A stretch of 13,516 nucleotides of DNA. Origin: Puniceicoccales bacterium. GTDB taxonomy: Bacteria > Verrucomicrobiota > Verrucomicrobiia > Opitutales > UBA953. The stretch covers positions 1-13,516 of the forward strand of contig JAITPT010000111.1 of assembly GCA_031289285.1 (NCBI GenBank). Direction: 5' to 3'. The translations under genes and the position numbers were made by a program. Under the pieces are notes generated by a model. That model was not told the DNA's origin, did no database searches, and was given only the letters and a program-made list of their open reading frames with translations. Below, piece by piece: positions 1 to 8,592 of the stretch; the stretch's first letter is position 1; each line of letters opens with the position of its first letter.

Positions 1-3000
1 GGCCGACATGGCAGGGTTGCCAGTAAATTTCAGAGGAGCATTGGCGTCACTGGTAAGCCGACCCGAAAGAGTGATTACATCATTTTCTCTCACGTTGATG
101 ATGGGTTGCTGGAGCGTTGTCCTTCCGGGCACGTGCCAGTTGTCAAAATAAGTGGTTGGAGTAGCCGAAGAGAGAGTTAGCGTGCCATCTATAAGTTGGT
201 GAACCGCGCCTGTCGGTGTGCCGACCGTTCCGCCGAGAGCACCCGGCACTGTCAGTTGAAGCTGTCCGCCATCAATGGTGACCGCGCCGGAGAAATCGGG
301 ATTTGGCCCATATTGGGGATCAACAATACTGTTTCCAAGGACAAGCGTTCCACCACCTGTAACCGTGAAATCGCCTGCACCCGAGATGCCGACCCACCCA
401 TCGACACTCGTTCCAGAAGTGATGTCTATTGTGTTTTTTCCTGTTGCAGGGACAGCGATTTTCCATCCTGAGTCAAGGTTGGTGGTGCCTGATGTGTTGC
501 CCAATTTCAGTGTGCCGCCTTCGAGGGAACTGTTAACCAAATATATTCCTAAATTGCCGGAAAGTGTCGTCAAATCGAGCACGCCTTCGCGGACGACTAT
601 GTTGCCAAGGTCGTATTCGTTGATGAGTTTGAGAGTGCCTGCTCCGAGTTTTGTGAAACCGCCTTCTTCGCTAAGCGTCCCCTCAAAGATTGCGGTCACC
701 GCGCTGGGGACTTCGATGCCATTCTCCCGCTCCCCGACGGCGAGCGTCCAGTTTTTGGTGGTATTACCCGCCAAAACTAAGGTGCCGCCGTTGATGATGT
801 TTGTGGAGCTGGCACCGAGGTTGGTGTCGTCACTAATCTGAAGCCGCCCGTTGTCAATTTGGATGGTGCCTTCGTATGCTGTGTTGGTGCCGGAGAGAAT
901 GGTTGTGCCAGTGCCAGTTTGGATGAACTTGCTGGCGGTATTGGATTGATTGTAGAGATAATATTGGACGTTAGTGGGAGAATTCGTTGTTACGCTTCCT
1001 TTTAGGGGTCTCGACCATGTGACGGTGTCGGCGTGGTTGATTTCGATTGTGGCACCGCGAAAATCCAAGCGTGTGTTATCCGCCGCCGATGTAGACCCTG
1101 TTGTCGCCGTTTGGTAAATACGTCCGCCTACGCCGCCGTCGCCAATTTGGAGGGTAGCACCCGTGCCGGGTTTAACGATGTAGTTGCTATTATTTCCGAC
1201 CGAATCGGTATTGTTGCCCGATAGGATTACCGTGCCTCTTTCAACAATTATCGAGCCTCTGAATGAATTATTTCCGGAAAGGATAGTTGTGGCGGGGTTA
1301 GCGGGATCGTTTCCGCCCGAGTGCGTGATAGTATTGTATGTCCCTGGCGTGGTCCAATTATTTCCGCCGACAATGTTTCCTGGTATTTCCAGAGTGCCGT
1401 TGCGGTTTATTAGAATGTTACCATAATTGTTGGCCGCAGTTGAGTAGGTGCTGAACAAGACCGTCCCCGTTCCCAAGGAACCTGTGTAACCACCACCGTA
1501 TGCCGCATCGAAGTCTCCAACCTGAATCGTTCCGGCATTGGTGGTATATAAGTTAGTGGATAGATTGCCACTTCCAATCCCTCCTGCGATGTGCGTTCCC
1601 CCAGAATAGGAATTATCGCCAGTGAGGACGAGCATTGAGGTTGAGAGTTTGCGCAGAGCACCCACACCGGAAATATCCCCCGAAAAATGCATGGCATTTC
1701 CGGTATTACCAATAACCAACACGGAGGTCTTGGTAGCATCCTTCACAGAAGTTCGTTGGAGCACAAAGTCTGCAGTTGAATTAGTTATACCATGTTCGTT
1801 AGTTGCATTCCTCCCAAAGCGCAAACCTCCGCCCTCTACAATATACGTCCCAGAAAAGTCAGTATCCGCGTTTGTGAGATGCACAAAGTTTGTCCCCTTT
1901 TTAATGAAAGTGCCGTCGCCAATTATTCTATTAACGACGCGCCGTGTGTTTGTACTGTCGTCATGCAGATCTCGTTTTCTCCAAACGGCGATAGTCCCAT
2001 TCGTGCGTATATCGAAAATTGCGGCGGTAAGTTGCCCGCGGTCTCTACCCATGCCGATTTGGAACGTGCCGCGTTCCGCGATAAGTCTGCCACTAAGGGT
2101 GTCAGTAGTGTTATTATACGCCATCAGAGCCGTAATTCCTTCCCCTCGGTTGATAAGGTCACCTCCCCCTTGGAAGGCTGTGCGCCAACGGTGCCCAGCG
2201 TCAACGCTTGCCACCCCAGTCCGCACATACGGATACAGGAAGCCATCGTGGTTAAAAACGAGCGAGGCACCTGTCGCAATATTAATGTTACCTGCGTGAA
2301 TCCCCCAATTGGGAGGAGTGCCCCCGTTACCAAGCACCAAAGACCCTCCTGTGACGGAAAGACCCGAAAGGTATTTTTTTGCGCCGATGTCCCCCGTGAG
2401 TGTGACCGTGCCCGACCCCGTCTTGGTGATGGACGCTGCGGTGCCACTGGTCTGAAAGCGGTCAATCGTATTTGGCAAGATGACACCGTCGCCGTTAAGG
2501 TTGAGGATGGAGTCTGGCCTGAGGATGATGGCACCAGTTCCCAGGGTGCCGCCTCCAGAGAGAATTAGGCTTCCCGTAATCGTCGTGCCACCTGTGTAGA
2601 GGTTGGTTCCCGTCAGCGTGAGGGCAGATCCCAGCTTCACCAGAGAACCCGGTCCGGTGATAGCAGAAGTAATGGTGGTGGCTGCACTTCGGTTAAAGCG
2701 CAATGTCGCATTTGCCCCAACGTAGATGGAAGTTGGGCTTGTCGCCCATGCCGCATTGCCACCGAACGCAAGTGTGCCCGCATTGATGCTGATGTTACCA
2801 CTGGTTGTGCCCGCCGTTATCGTGGCAGTGCCACTTCCCTGCTTTTCGATGTAAGCGGTAGAATTGAGGAGACTTGCGATAGTAGTCGAAGCACTTGAAT
2901 TGATGAAGAGGTTGCCGATGTCGGTCAGCGGCCCGTTGAGCGTCACGGGGCCGCTTCCCGTGATGTAGATGTTGTCCGCGCCGTTGATGGTTGCACCAGT

Positions 3001-4076
3001 GACAGTTCGCAAGTAGCCGGAGCCTGCGGCGTTGAAGGTGATATCCCCGTCCCCTGTCATTTTAACGGAGGTTGGGATTTCGTAGTTGGTGCTGCGTGAA
3101 AAGATGAGTGAGCCGCCAGCACTGGTGGCAATGGGGCCTACCCACGAGCCAGTTGTGCCGCCATTGCCTACCCGAAGGGTCGCGCCTGCTGCGATAGTCG
3201 TGCTCCCCGCCCCGCTTTTCGCGCCGACCATAACGAGGATGCCGTTGTTGACGATAGTGGTACCAGTGTAATCATGGGCGTCACTGGTGTTTGCGATGTA
3301 GGTAGTGCCCGTTGAATTTTGCTGAATTCGGGTGGCCCCGCGTATGCGTATGCCCGCCCCCGTTGGCACAGCACCCTTTGTCAAGTAAAAGACGCCGTCT
3401 GTGTAGTTGAACAACAAAAGGCCACTGGCACCAGTTCCGGTGGAACTGATGGTAATGAGACCTGAGCTACCACCCTCAAATTGCCCCGCCACTTGCGGGC
3501 TACCCAGCTGACCGCCAATGATGAGGGTGCCCTGTGCATTGGTGCCGTTGGCGATGTTGACGGTCAACGCACGGCTGCCGTTGCCCGTCACAGCATTGGA
3601 GATAGAACCGCCATTTTGCAGAATGAGGGTGCCATCGTTGCCAGTCGTGGGATTTGCAATGTTGAGGGTTCGGGCAGCGTTGTTCGCCATCGTGATGGAA
3701 CCGCTGCCACTAACAGTCACCACATTGGGCGTTCCACCATACTCGAGGTTGTAGGTGGCATTGGAGTCCCAGACGAAGGGCGTGGTGATGCTGGTTGCGG
3801 CACTCGCCTCGGGCACAAGGAAGGTGGCGGCAGCGATGAGCGCGGCAGGGGCGATGAGCGCAGCAGGGGCAAGGAAGTGTGCAGAGCGGTGGGCGGCAGA
3901 CGAGCGGCGACGGCGGCGGGTGGCCGAGGTGAGAGCGGCTGGGGCGGCGGCGGTGGACGGGGGAATGGCGGGAATGGTGACGGGTGAGCGGGGAGCGGAA
4001 GGGATGCACGGGCGGCAGATGTCGCGGCAATTTTTGCGGCGAGCGAGCGGGAACGGATGGCGTCGGTAGTATTCAT
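1..4076 (-). CDS. Giant secreted protein with autotransporter-associated beta-strand repeats (C-terminus outside window; apparent N-terminal frameshift)
   Basis: Read on the minus strand, the frame made of plus-strand triplets beginning at base 1 has no stop from 4077 to the left edge, about 1,359 codons. Its translation is Gly/Thr/Ser/Asn-rich with recurring phrases such as TKTGSGTVTLTGD, GGTLVLGNS and GGSLVLGNGG. This is typical of the autotransporter-associated beta-strand repeats that build surface beta-helices. A signal peptide is visible around 3900-3799: an Arg-rich n-region, a hydrophobic core containing APAALI twice, and a likely ASA|AT cleavage. That frame has no ATG, GTG, TTG or CTG start upstream of the signal peptide. 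The only good ATG (4076) lies in another frame and hits a stop at 3717, so I take 4076 as the start and infer a frameshift. Any barrel or PEP-CTERM anchor would lie beyond the window. Adhesin or surface structure is inferred; the substrate is unknown. Confidence 0.8.
3833..3868 (-). repeat. Two 18-bp direct repeats in the signal-peptide core
   Basis: Two adjacent 18-bp units (3833-3850 and 3851-3868) differ at one base and encode the hexapeptide APAALI twice within the hydrophobic core of the signal peptide. Gain or loss of a unit stays in frame and would change the length of the core. Confidence 0.75.
3959..3963 (-). other. Probable frameshift site (run of five C on coding strand)
   Basis: Adding one C to this run would join the ATG at 4076 (MNTTDAIRSRSLAAKIAAT...) in frame to the signal peptide and the whole passenger. 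A second candidate is the four-C run at 3990-3993. Assembly error, real mutation and slipped-strand switching cannot be told apart from one sequence. Confidence 0.5.
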
Positions 4077-4090
4077 GTTATCGGGAATAG

Positions 4091-4154
4091 GTAGCAGTTA
4101 GTCGGCAGTGAGTTGGCAGCGAGTTGGCGTTAGTTGGCAGTGAGTTGGCAGTGA
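4091..4154. repeat. 10-11-bp tandem repeat, GTTGGCAGTGA type
   Basis: Six imperfect units of consensus GTTGGCAGTGA run head to tail immediately upstream of the ATG of the secreted repeat protein. The same motif occurs in the nuoL-nuoM spacer. The array occupies the place where a ribosome binding site and core promoter might be expected, and no Shine-Dalgarno sequence is seen before 4076. Confidence 0.75.
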
Positions 4155-4640
4155 AGGTTCGTGGAAAAGGTGTGGCGCGAAGGTGCGCGAAAGCGGGCGG
4201 AGGCGGGGGCGGCGGAGGGTGCGAAGGTGGGCGCGGCGGAGGGGGCAGATGCGGGGGCGGATGCGAGCGCGAAAGTAGGTGCGGAGGTGGGCGCAGGTCG
4301 AAAAAACGCGGCGGTGCGCAGGAGGGCGGCGGAGGGAACGGGAGGGGAAATCGGACGGAAAAAACGAGTCGCCGAGCAGGGGCCGACGGGCAGTGCGTGG
4401 GGCAGGGGCGCGGGTGTGGCGCACGTATGCGAAGGAGTGGAGGGGGTGCGCGGTGCGGCATTGGCGCGAGGCTGCTGGGAGCGAAAATCGCGGGACAAAA
4501 AAAGTGAGTTGCGGTGTGGCGTAGCAGCGGGCTGGCGAGGCTGCCGATTGCGACGCTGTCGCTGTCCGTGCCCTTTGTGGAGCAGTGTGTGTGTCAGGCG
4601 AAGCACTGCGGAAACGAGCCAAAAAATTGTGTAGTGGGGC
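4155..4640. other. Strand-asymmetric G/A-rich low-complexity block (gene-free)
   Basis: The plus strand is dominated by G and A with many runs of three to five G; the minus strand is correspondingly C-rich and G-poor. Several frames stay open on both strands, but their products are compositional (Ala/Gly/Arg/Glu or Pro/Arg/Ser) and mutually exclusive, and none resembles a known family. I regard the block as noncoding. It would form the leader of a transcript into the secreted protein gene if that promoter lies upstream of about 4640. Confidence 0.6.
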
Positions 4641-4785
4641 GAGCGGACTGCGTGGCAATTTTTGGAAATGCAAATCGCTAACCCGCTGTGCCACAAAACA
4701 GAACTTGGCGGGTGAAACTCTTGGATATTCCTCATGAATAACATAAAACTTGTTTCCACGTATTTCGGTGTATCATCGCAGCTTT

Positions 4786-4829
4786 GCGCATTTTTTCGAG
4801 CTTTTTCCGCACATTTTTGAAAAATGCGC
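4786..4829. repeat. 10-bp inverted repeat with nested palindrome
   Basis: GCGCATTTTT (4786-4795) is matched perfectly by AAAAATGCGC (4820-4829). Within the right-hand part, CATTTTT-G-AAAAATG (4812-4826) is itself a palindrome. This lies in an AT-rich island (about 4640-4900) that contrasts with the GC-rich surroundings. It could be a regulatory site or a terminator-like hairpin; its role is unknown. Confidence 0.6.
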
Positions 4830-4858
4830 CACAAGAAAACATTAAATTACGCCACAAG
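4827..4858. repeat. 9-bp direct repeat CGCCACAAG, 23-bp spacing
   Basis: CGCCACAAG occurs at 4827-4835 and 4850-4858, start to start 23 bp, close to two helical turns. Such spacing suits a dimeric regulator, but no regulator is identified and chance is possible. Confidence 0.4.
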
Positions 4859-4879
4859 TTCAAAATGTTATGGAAGGAG

Positions 4880-5069
4880 GAATAATTTACCAGACTAAAT
4901 AATCGCTTGACATGGGGGGGGGCGAGGGCGCACGGCGGGCGGACGCACACGGACACACACGGACTAACACGGACTAACACGGACTGACACGGACAGACAC
5001 GGACGATGAGGCACGGCTGCGCCGCGCACGACACGGGTGAGACGCCCCAGTGCTACACTGGGGGGCACA
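4880..5069. repeat. 190-bp repeat module, copy 1
   Basis: The module starts with a ~30-bp AT-rich head (GAATAATTTACCAG...). It continues with a nine-G run (4914-4922), a GC-rich stretch, six units of the decamer GGACNNACAC (4941-5000), a GC-rich tail from 5011, and a perfect hairpin CCCCAGTG-CTA-CACTGGGG (5045-5063). The second copy follows directly at 5070. The translation of the tail (GETPQCYTGG, HGRDAPVLQ) recalls, from memory, interspersed repeats that give short spurious ORFs in Verrucomicrobia and Planctomycetes genomes. Confidence 0.85.
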
Positions 5070-5245
5070 GAATAATTTACCAGACTAAATAATCGCTTGA
5101 CCTGGGGGGGGGAGCGAGTGCGCACGGCGGGCGGACGCACACGGACGCACACGGACTAACACGGACCGACACGGACACACACGGACGATGAGGCACGGCT
5201 GCGCCGCGCACGACACGGGTGAGACGCCCCAGTGCTACACTGGGG
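5070..5245. repeat. 190-bp repeat module, copy 2 (shorter decamer array)
   Basis: This copy is nearly identical to copy 1 in its head, nine-G run (5104-5112), GC-rich stretch and tail. It has five GGACNNACAC decamers (5133-5182) where copy 1 has six. The hairpin CCCCAGTG-CTA-CACTGGGG recurs at 5227-5245. The difference in decamer number makes this a variable-number tandem repeat. Confidence 0.85.
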
Positions 5246-5295
5246 GCACGGCTGCGCCACACACACGACACGGGCGAGACGCCCCAGTGCTACAG
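5246..5295. repeat. Partial third copy of the module tail
   Basis: The tail (GCACGGCTGCGCC through GACGCCCCAGTGCTACA) starts again directly after copy 2. It then diverges before completing the right arm of the hairpin. It lacks the AT-rich head and the decamer array. Confidence 0.7.
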
Positions 5296-5337
5296 CACAC
5301 CCCACAACCGCATACCGCATCTCACACCACCCACTTG

Positions 5338-5404
5338 CTCCCTCTCCCCTTCCCTTCCCTCTCTCCTTTCCTTCCCTCTCTCCTCTCTCCTTCCTCCTTC
5401 CTTC
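5338..5404. repeat. 67-nt uninterrupted polypyrimidine tract
   Basis: Every base from 5338 to 5404 on the plus strand is C or T, arranged as irregular CCTTCC and CTCTCTCC blocks with local mirror symmetry. It starts 17 bp beyond the stop of the YejE-like permease gene, whose transcript would read it as a pure G/A tract. Such tracts can form triplex (H-DNA) structures. Confidence 0.8.
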
Positions 5405-5421
5405 AATGGGTGCTCTTTGAG

Positions 5422-6846
5422 TTATTGGTAAGTTGTGAACTTTTTGGGGTCGAAGGCTTCGCGGACAGCTTCGCCAACAAAAGTGATGAGGACAAGCAAG
5501 ACGACAAGACATGTCACCACACTGGCAAGTATCCACGGACTTTCAAAGTTTTCAGTGCCTTGGCGAAGCATCTCGCCCCATGTGGGTTCCGTCGGCGGCA
5601 AACCAAAACCAAGGAAGTCAAGCGCAGTGAGCTGAAAAACAACCGCCGCGACCATAAATGGCACAAATGTCACCACCGTCGAAAGGGTGTTCGGCAAAAT
5701 GTGGCGGAAAATGATGCGCGCATTCCCCGCACCAAGAAGCCGCGCCGCCGCGATGTAGTCACGCTCTTTTTCGCGATAAGTGCCCGTGCGCATGTAGTAG
5801 GTCAACGTTATCCACGAAAACGCGACGATGATAATCATCAGCCCAAAGAGATTGGGGATGAGCACAGAAGAGAGAAAAATGATGAGGTAGAGGTAAGGGA
5901 TGTTTGACCAAACCTCAATGAGCCGCTGAGCGATGATGTCAAACCAGCCGCCAAAATAGCCCATCGCACAGCCAATCGAAATGCCGACGAGATAGGTGAG
6001 CGTGAGATAAATGAGACTCGCGACACACAAAATGCGGAAGCCGTAAAAAAGCCGCGCTAACACATCGTGGCCAGATTCGTCGGTGCCGAGGAGATGTCCA
6101 GAGGTGAGCGGCGCGTTCGGATAAGGCAGGAAACAACGGAGGTTGTGCAGCAATGGTTCCGAAAAACCACCCACTCCCACCGTCGTCACACCCGCCGTCG
6201 CCGCCCCCGCCATTCCCGTTGTCCCCGCCGCCGCAGCCGCCCCTGTCCCCTCGGTTTGTGCGGAAAGTTTTTCGTAGCGTGCGAGGGTGCCGTGTTCCCA
6301 GCGGCCTCGTTCGGTGAGACTGCCGTGGATGTCGTAGCCGCAAAACGGCCCGTGCAACTTTCCGCCGAGCACACTCCATTCGCGCCGGAAACGTCCGTTG
6401 GGGTGCAGTAGGTAGGCTTTGCCCTCGGCAAAAACTTCGCCTTTGAGAAAATATTTTTTTTCTGCCTCGCGCCATTCGAGGTTGCCGAAGACATCGCAAA
6501 CCTCGCGTCCGTTGAACGGCACGGGCGGTAGCAGCACCCAGTCGCCCGCGGTTTTATGTTTCTCGGTGTTTTCAAAATACTCTTTGAGGGCGCGGTAGTC
6601 GGTCTCGTAGTCGTAATCCAGCCCGAAGGTTTTGCCGGAGATGTCGGCGCCGAGTGTCGGGAAATACCATTTGCCGCCGTGGCTGACGATGAGGGCGCGG
6701 TTGTTGACAAGCCAGGGGCCGAACAGCGCGAGGACGACAAAAAAGGCGAGTATCAAAAACGAAAAATACCCTCGCTGAATAGAGCGGAACCGCAGGAGTT
6801 TTCGCCGCGTGTTGGGATTGAGTTTGAAATGGAGGAGTCTTCGCAT
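5422..6846 (-). CDS. yejE: ABC transporter permease, YejE/OppC family, with enlarged periplasmic insertion
   Basis: The 474-residue product is a membrane permease of a peptide-type ABC importer, closest by motif to YejE (microcin C/oligopeptide uptake). TM1 spans about 27-47. A periplasmic region holds the family-type phrase GDWVLLPPVPF (101-111). LGTDESGHDVLARLFYGFR (253-271) precedes a further five or so membrane segments. The EAA coupling loop is DYIAAARLLGAG...ILPN (363-386). YejE of E. coli is about 340 residues; the surplus is mostly residues 112-228. That stretch includes a segment resembling MORN/YwqK repeats (GKAYLLHPNG, GGKLHGP, GSLTERGRWEHG) and then a Gly/Ala/Thr linker. It lies 79 bp after nuoM on the same strand. 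Partner genes (yejA, yejB, yejF) are absent here. OppC or DppC is the alternative name. No Shine-Dalgarno sequence is seen. Confidence 0.85.
   Translation of the reverse strand: MRRLLHFKLNPNTRRKLLRFRSIQRGYFSFLILAFFVVLALFGPWLVNNRALIVSHGGKWYFPTLGADISGKTFGLDYDYETDYRALKEYFENTEKHKTAGDWVLLPPVPFNGREVCDVFGNLEWREAEKKYFLKGEVFAEGKAYLLHPNGRFRREWSVLGGKLHGPFCGYDIHGSLTERGRWEHGTLARYEKLSAQTEGTGAAAAAGTTGMAGAATAGVTTVGVGGFSEPLLHNLRCFLPYPNAPLTSGHLLGTDESGHDVLARLFYGFRILCVASLIYLTLTYLVGISIGCAMGYFGGWFDIIAQRLIEVWSNIPYLYLIIFLSSVLIPNLFGLMIIIVAFSWITLTYYMRTGTYREKERDYIAAARLLGAGNARIIFRHILPNTLSTVVTFVPFMVAAVVFQLTALDFLGFGLPPTEPTWGEMLRQGTENFESPWILASVVTCLVVLLVLITFVGEAVREAFDPKKFTTYQ
6163..6252 (-). repeat. Low-complexity Gly/Ala/Thr linker in the YejE-like permease
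   Basis: Residues 199-228 are almost only Gly, Ala, Thr and Val, encoded by GGC/GCC/ACG-type repeats. The linker sits in the periplasmic loop just before the conserved LGTDESGHDV motif, a place where extra length should be tolerated. Confidence 0.65.
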
Positions 6847-6925
6847 GAGCGGCGGGAGGAAACGCCGCGTCTCGCCATTGGCAAGCCCGCAAGCCTGCCG
6901 CGCTGTATTGGCAGCGGCGCACGGT

Positions 6926-8506
6926 TCAGCGCAAAAAGTTCAGCAACAGCTGCGGCCAGACGCCGAAGAGCAGCATCAGGAACGCGACGGGCGTGAGGGC
7001 GAGGGTCTCGACGGACGTCAAATCTTTCACCGCCGGCGTCCGCCCGGCGATGCCTCCGTGGAAAACTTTTTGCCAAAATGTTAGCAGGAAAACCGCTGTC
7101 GCGAGCAGGCCGAGAGTCGAGATTGCCGCCGCTGCGGGTGCCAGCCCGAAGACGCCTCGGAAGATGAGAAACTCGCCCGCGAAGCCGTTCAGCCCGGGCA
7201 AGCCGAGCGAGGAAAACATCGCCACGCCGCAGAGTGTCGCGAACATCGGCGCAGCCGTGCGGACGCCGCCGAAGTCGCCGATGCCGCGTGCGCCCGTCCT
7301 GTCTTCGAGTGCGCCGAGGCAGAAGAAAAGCGCTGCCGCCGAGAGGCCGTGGTTAAACATCTGTAGCCACGCGCCGGAGAGCGCGGCGTCCACCGAGAGC
7401 AAGTCGGCCTCGCCTGTGCCGGCAAACTGCGTGGCGAAGAGCGCGAGCAGGCAGTAGCTCAGGTGGTTGACCGAGGAGTAAGCGACCATGCGTTTGAGGT
7501 CGCGTTGGCGCAACGCCGCCCACGCGCCGAGCACGACGCCTGCCACCGCCAGCCACAGCAGCCAACGCGCCGCTGCCGCCAGCTCGTTCGGGAAGAGCGG
7601 GTGCAAAATCGCGAGGAAGCCGAAGACGCCCATCTTCGACATGACGGCGGTGAGGAACATCGAGACGCCCGTCGGTGCCTCGGCGTAGGCGTCGGGCAGC
7701 CACGTGTGGAGCGGGAAGAGCGGGACCTTGGCGGCGAGGCCGAGCAGCACACCAGCGAAAATGAGGGTTGGCGCGGCGGCTCCAAACTTCGCGGCGAGTG
7801 CGCCGGAAAGCCCGCAGGTGGCGAGCGAGCGGAAGTCCCACGTGCCCGCAGCGGCATAGACTGCGCCAAATGCGGCGAGCATGAACGCGCTGCCGCCTAT
7901 GGTGTAGAGCACAAATTGGAATGCGGCGCGAGAGGCACCCGGGCCGCCCCAGAGCTTTATCAAAAAGTAGGCGGGCACGAGGCTCAGCTCCCAAAAGAGA
8001 AACCAGAAGAAAAAGTTTTGCGCGAGGAAGACGCCCAGTGCCGCGCTCTCCATGAAGAGAAACAGCGTGTTGAACAGGAGCGGGCGGGCGAGGCGGCGTG
8101 AGGCGACGAGCGCGAGCGGCGCGACGATGCCCGTGAGCACCACGAGCAGGAGCGATTTGCCGCTGAGCGCCAGCTCGTAGCTGATGCCGAGGAAACCGCC
8201 GCCCGTGCCGTCGCCCGTGGTGAGCGTCAAGCCGTCGGGGCGCATCAGTGCGGCAAGCCCGAAGACAAGGGGCGCGAGCGACGCCAGCAGGCCGAGCAGG
8301 CGAATCGCCCGCCCGCCCGCCGCGCCGCCGGACGCCTCCGCCGTCGCGAGTTTGCCGTTGAAGACGGCGTCCAGCGCGAACAGGAGCGCGACGACGGCGG
8401 GGGCGGCGACGATGAGAGCGGGCAGCGTGCTCGTCCCCGTCTGCGCGACGGCGGCGAGTGGCGCGGCGGCAGCGGCGGTGAGGGTGTTGGAAAACATGGC
8501 GGTCAT
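6926..8506 (-). CDS. nuoM: NADH-quinone oxidoreductase subunit M
   Basis: The 526-residue product is an antiporter-like, proton-pumping membrane subunit of respiratory complex I. Family motifs are in order: FWELSLVPAYFLI with the conserved TM5 glutamate (E173), LAAKVPLFPLHTWLPDAYAEAPT (K260), SKMGVFGF (K291), AYSSVNHLSY (H348), FNHGLSAAALFFCLG, and GLNGFAGEF (E445). Length is close to the family norm of about 500. The N-terminus is Ala-rich. ATG codons at 8506 and 8497 are both possible, and neither has a Shine-Dalgarno sequence. It lies 86 bp after nuoL on the same strand. The usual next gene, nuoN, is not here; the YejE-like permease follows instead. Confidence 0.95.
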   Translation of the reverse strand: MTAMFSNTLTAAAAAPLAAVAQTGTSTLPALIVAAPAVVALLFALDAVFNGKLATAEASGGAAGGRAIRLLGLLASLAPLVFGLAALMRPDGLTLTTGDGTGGGFLGISYELALSGKSLLLVVLTGIVAPLALVASRRLARPLLFNTLFLFMESAALGVFLAQNFFFWFLFWELSLVPAYFLIKLWGGPGASRAAFQFVLYTIGGSAFMLAAFGAVYAAAGTWDFRSLATCGLSGALAAKFGAAAPTLIFAGVLLGLAAKVPLFPLHTWLPDAYAEAPTGVSMFLTAVMSKMGVFGFLAILHPLFPNELAAAARWLLWLAVAGVVLGAWAALRQRDLKRMVAYSSVNHLSYCLLALFATQFAGTGEADLLSVDAALSGAWLQMFNHGLSAAALFFCLGALEDRTGARGIGDFGGVRTAAPMFATLCGVAMFSSLGLPGLNGFAGEFLIFRGVFGLAPAAAAISTLGLLATAVFLLTFWQKVFHGGIAGRTPAVKDLTSVETLALTPVAFLMLLFGVWPQLLLNFLR

Positions 8507-8592
8507 TGGCAGTGAAAACGGTTTTGCAAAAGTTGGCGGTGGGCGGCGGTGAGCGTTGGCGGCGGTGAGCGGGTGGCGTTGGTGTTGGTGGT
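8507..8592. repeat. nuoL-nuoM spacer filled with GTTGGCGGTGAGC-type repeats
   Basis: The 86-bp spacer is largely short G/T-rich units (GTTGGCGGTGG, GCGGCGGTGAGC, GTTGGCGGCGGTGAGC, then GTTGGTGTTGGTGG). TTGGCAGTGAA, at its nuoM end, is also present in the array upstream of the secreted protein. No promoter, terminator or ribosome binding site is evident. Confidence 0.7.

Noticed and set aside
196..3987. Several plus-strand open frames of 60-260 codons
   Set aside because: They are antisense to the continuous beta-strand-repeat frame, which has coherent repeats and a signal peptide; the plus-strand products do not.
4161..4634. 157-codon plus-strand frame with EGAKVGAAEGADAG-like repeats
   Set aside because: The peptide repeats only mirror the G/A-rich nucleotide repeat; no domain, no ribosome binding site, and the C-terminal half is non-repetitive Arg/Cys-rich noise.
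4098..4834. Minus-strand frames of 127-234 codons upstream of the secreted protein
   Set aside because: Composition is Pro/Arg/Ser/Ala dictated by the C-rich strand, different frames are equally open, and the longest needs a TTG start without a ribosome binding site.
4880..5295. CRISPR array
   Set aside because: The repeats are ~190 bp and directly adjacent; there are no unique spacers of 30-40 bp and no cas genes.
4732..5536. Short frames through the 190-bp modules
   Set aside because: They repeat with the modules and change frame between copies, as expected for noncoding repeats.
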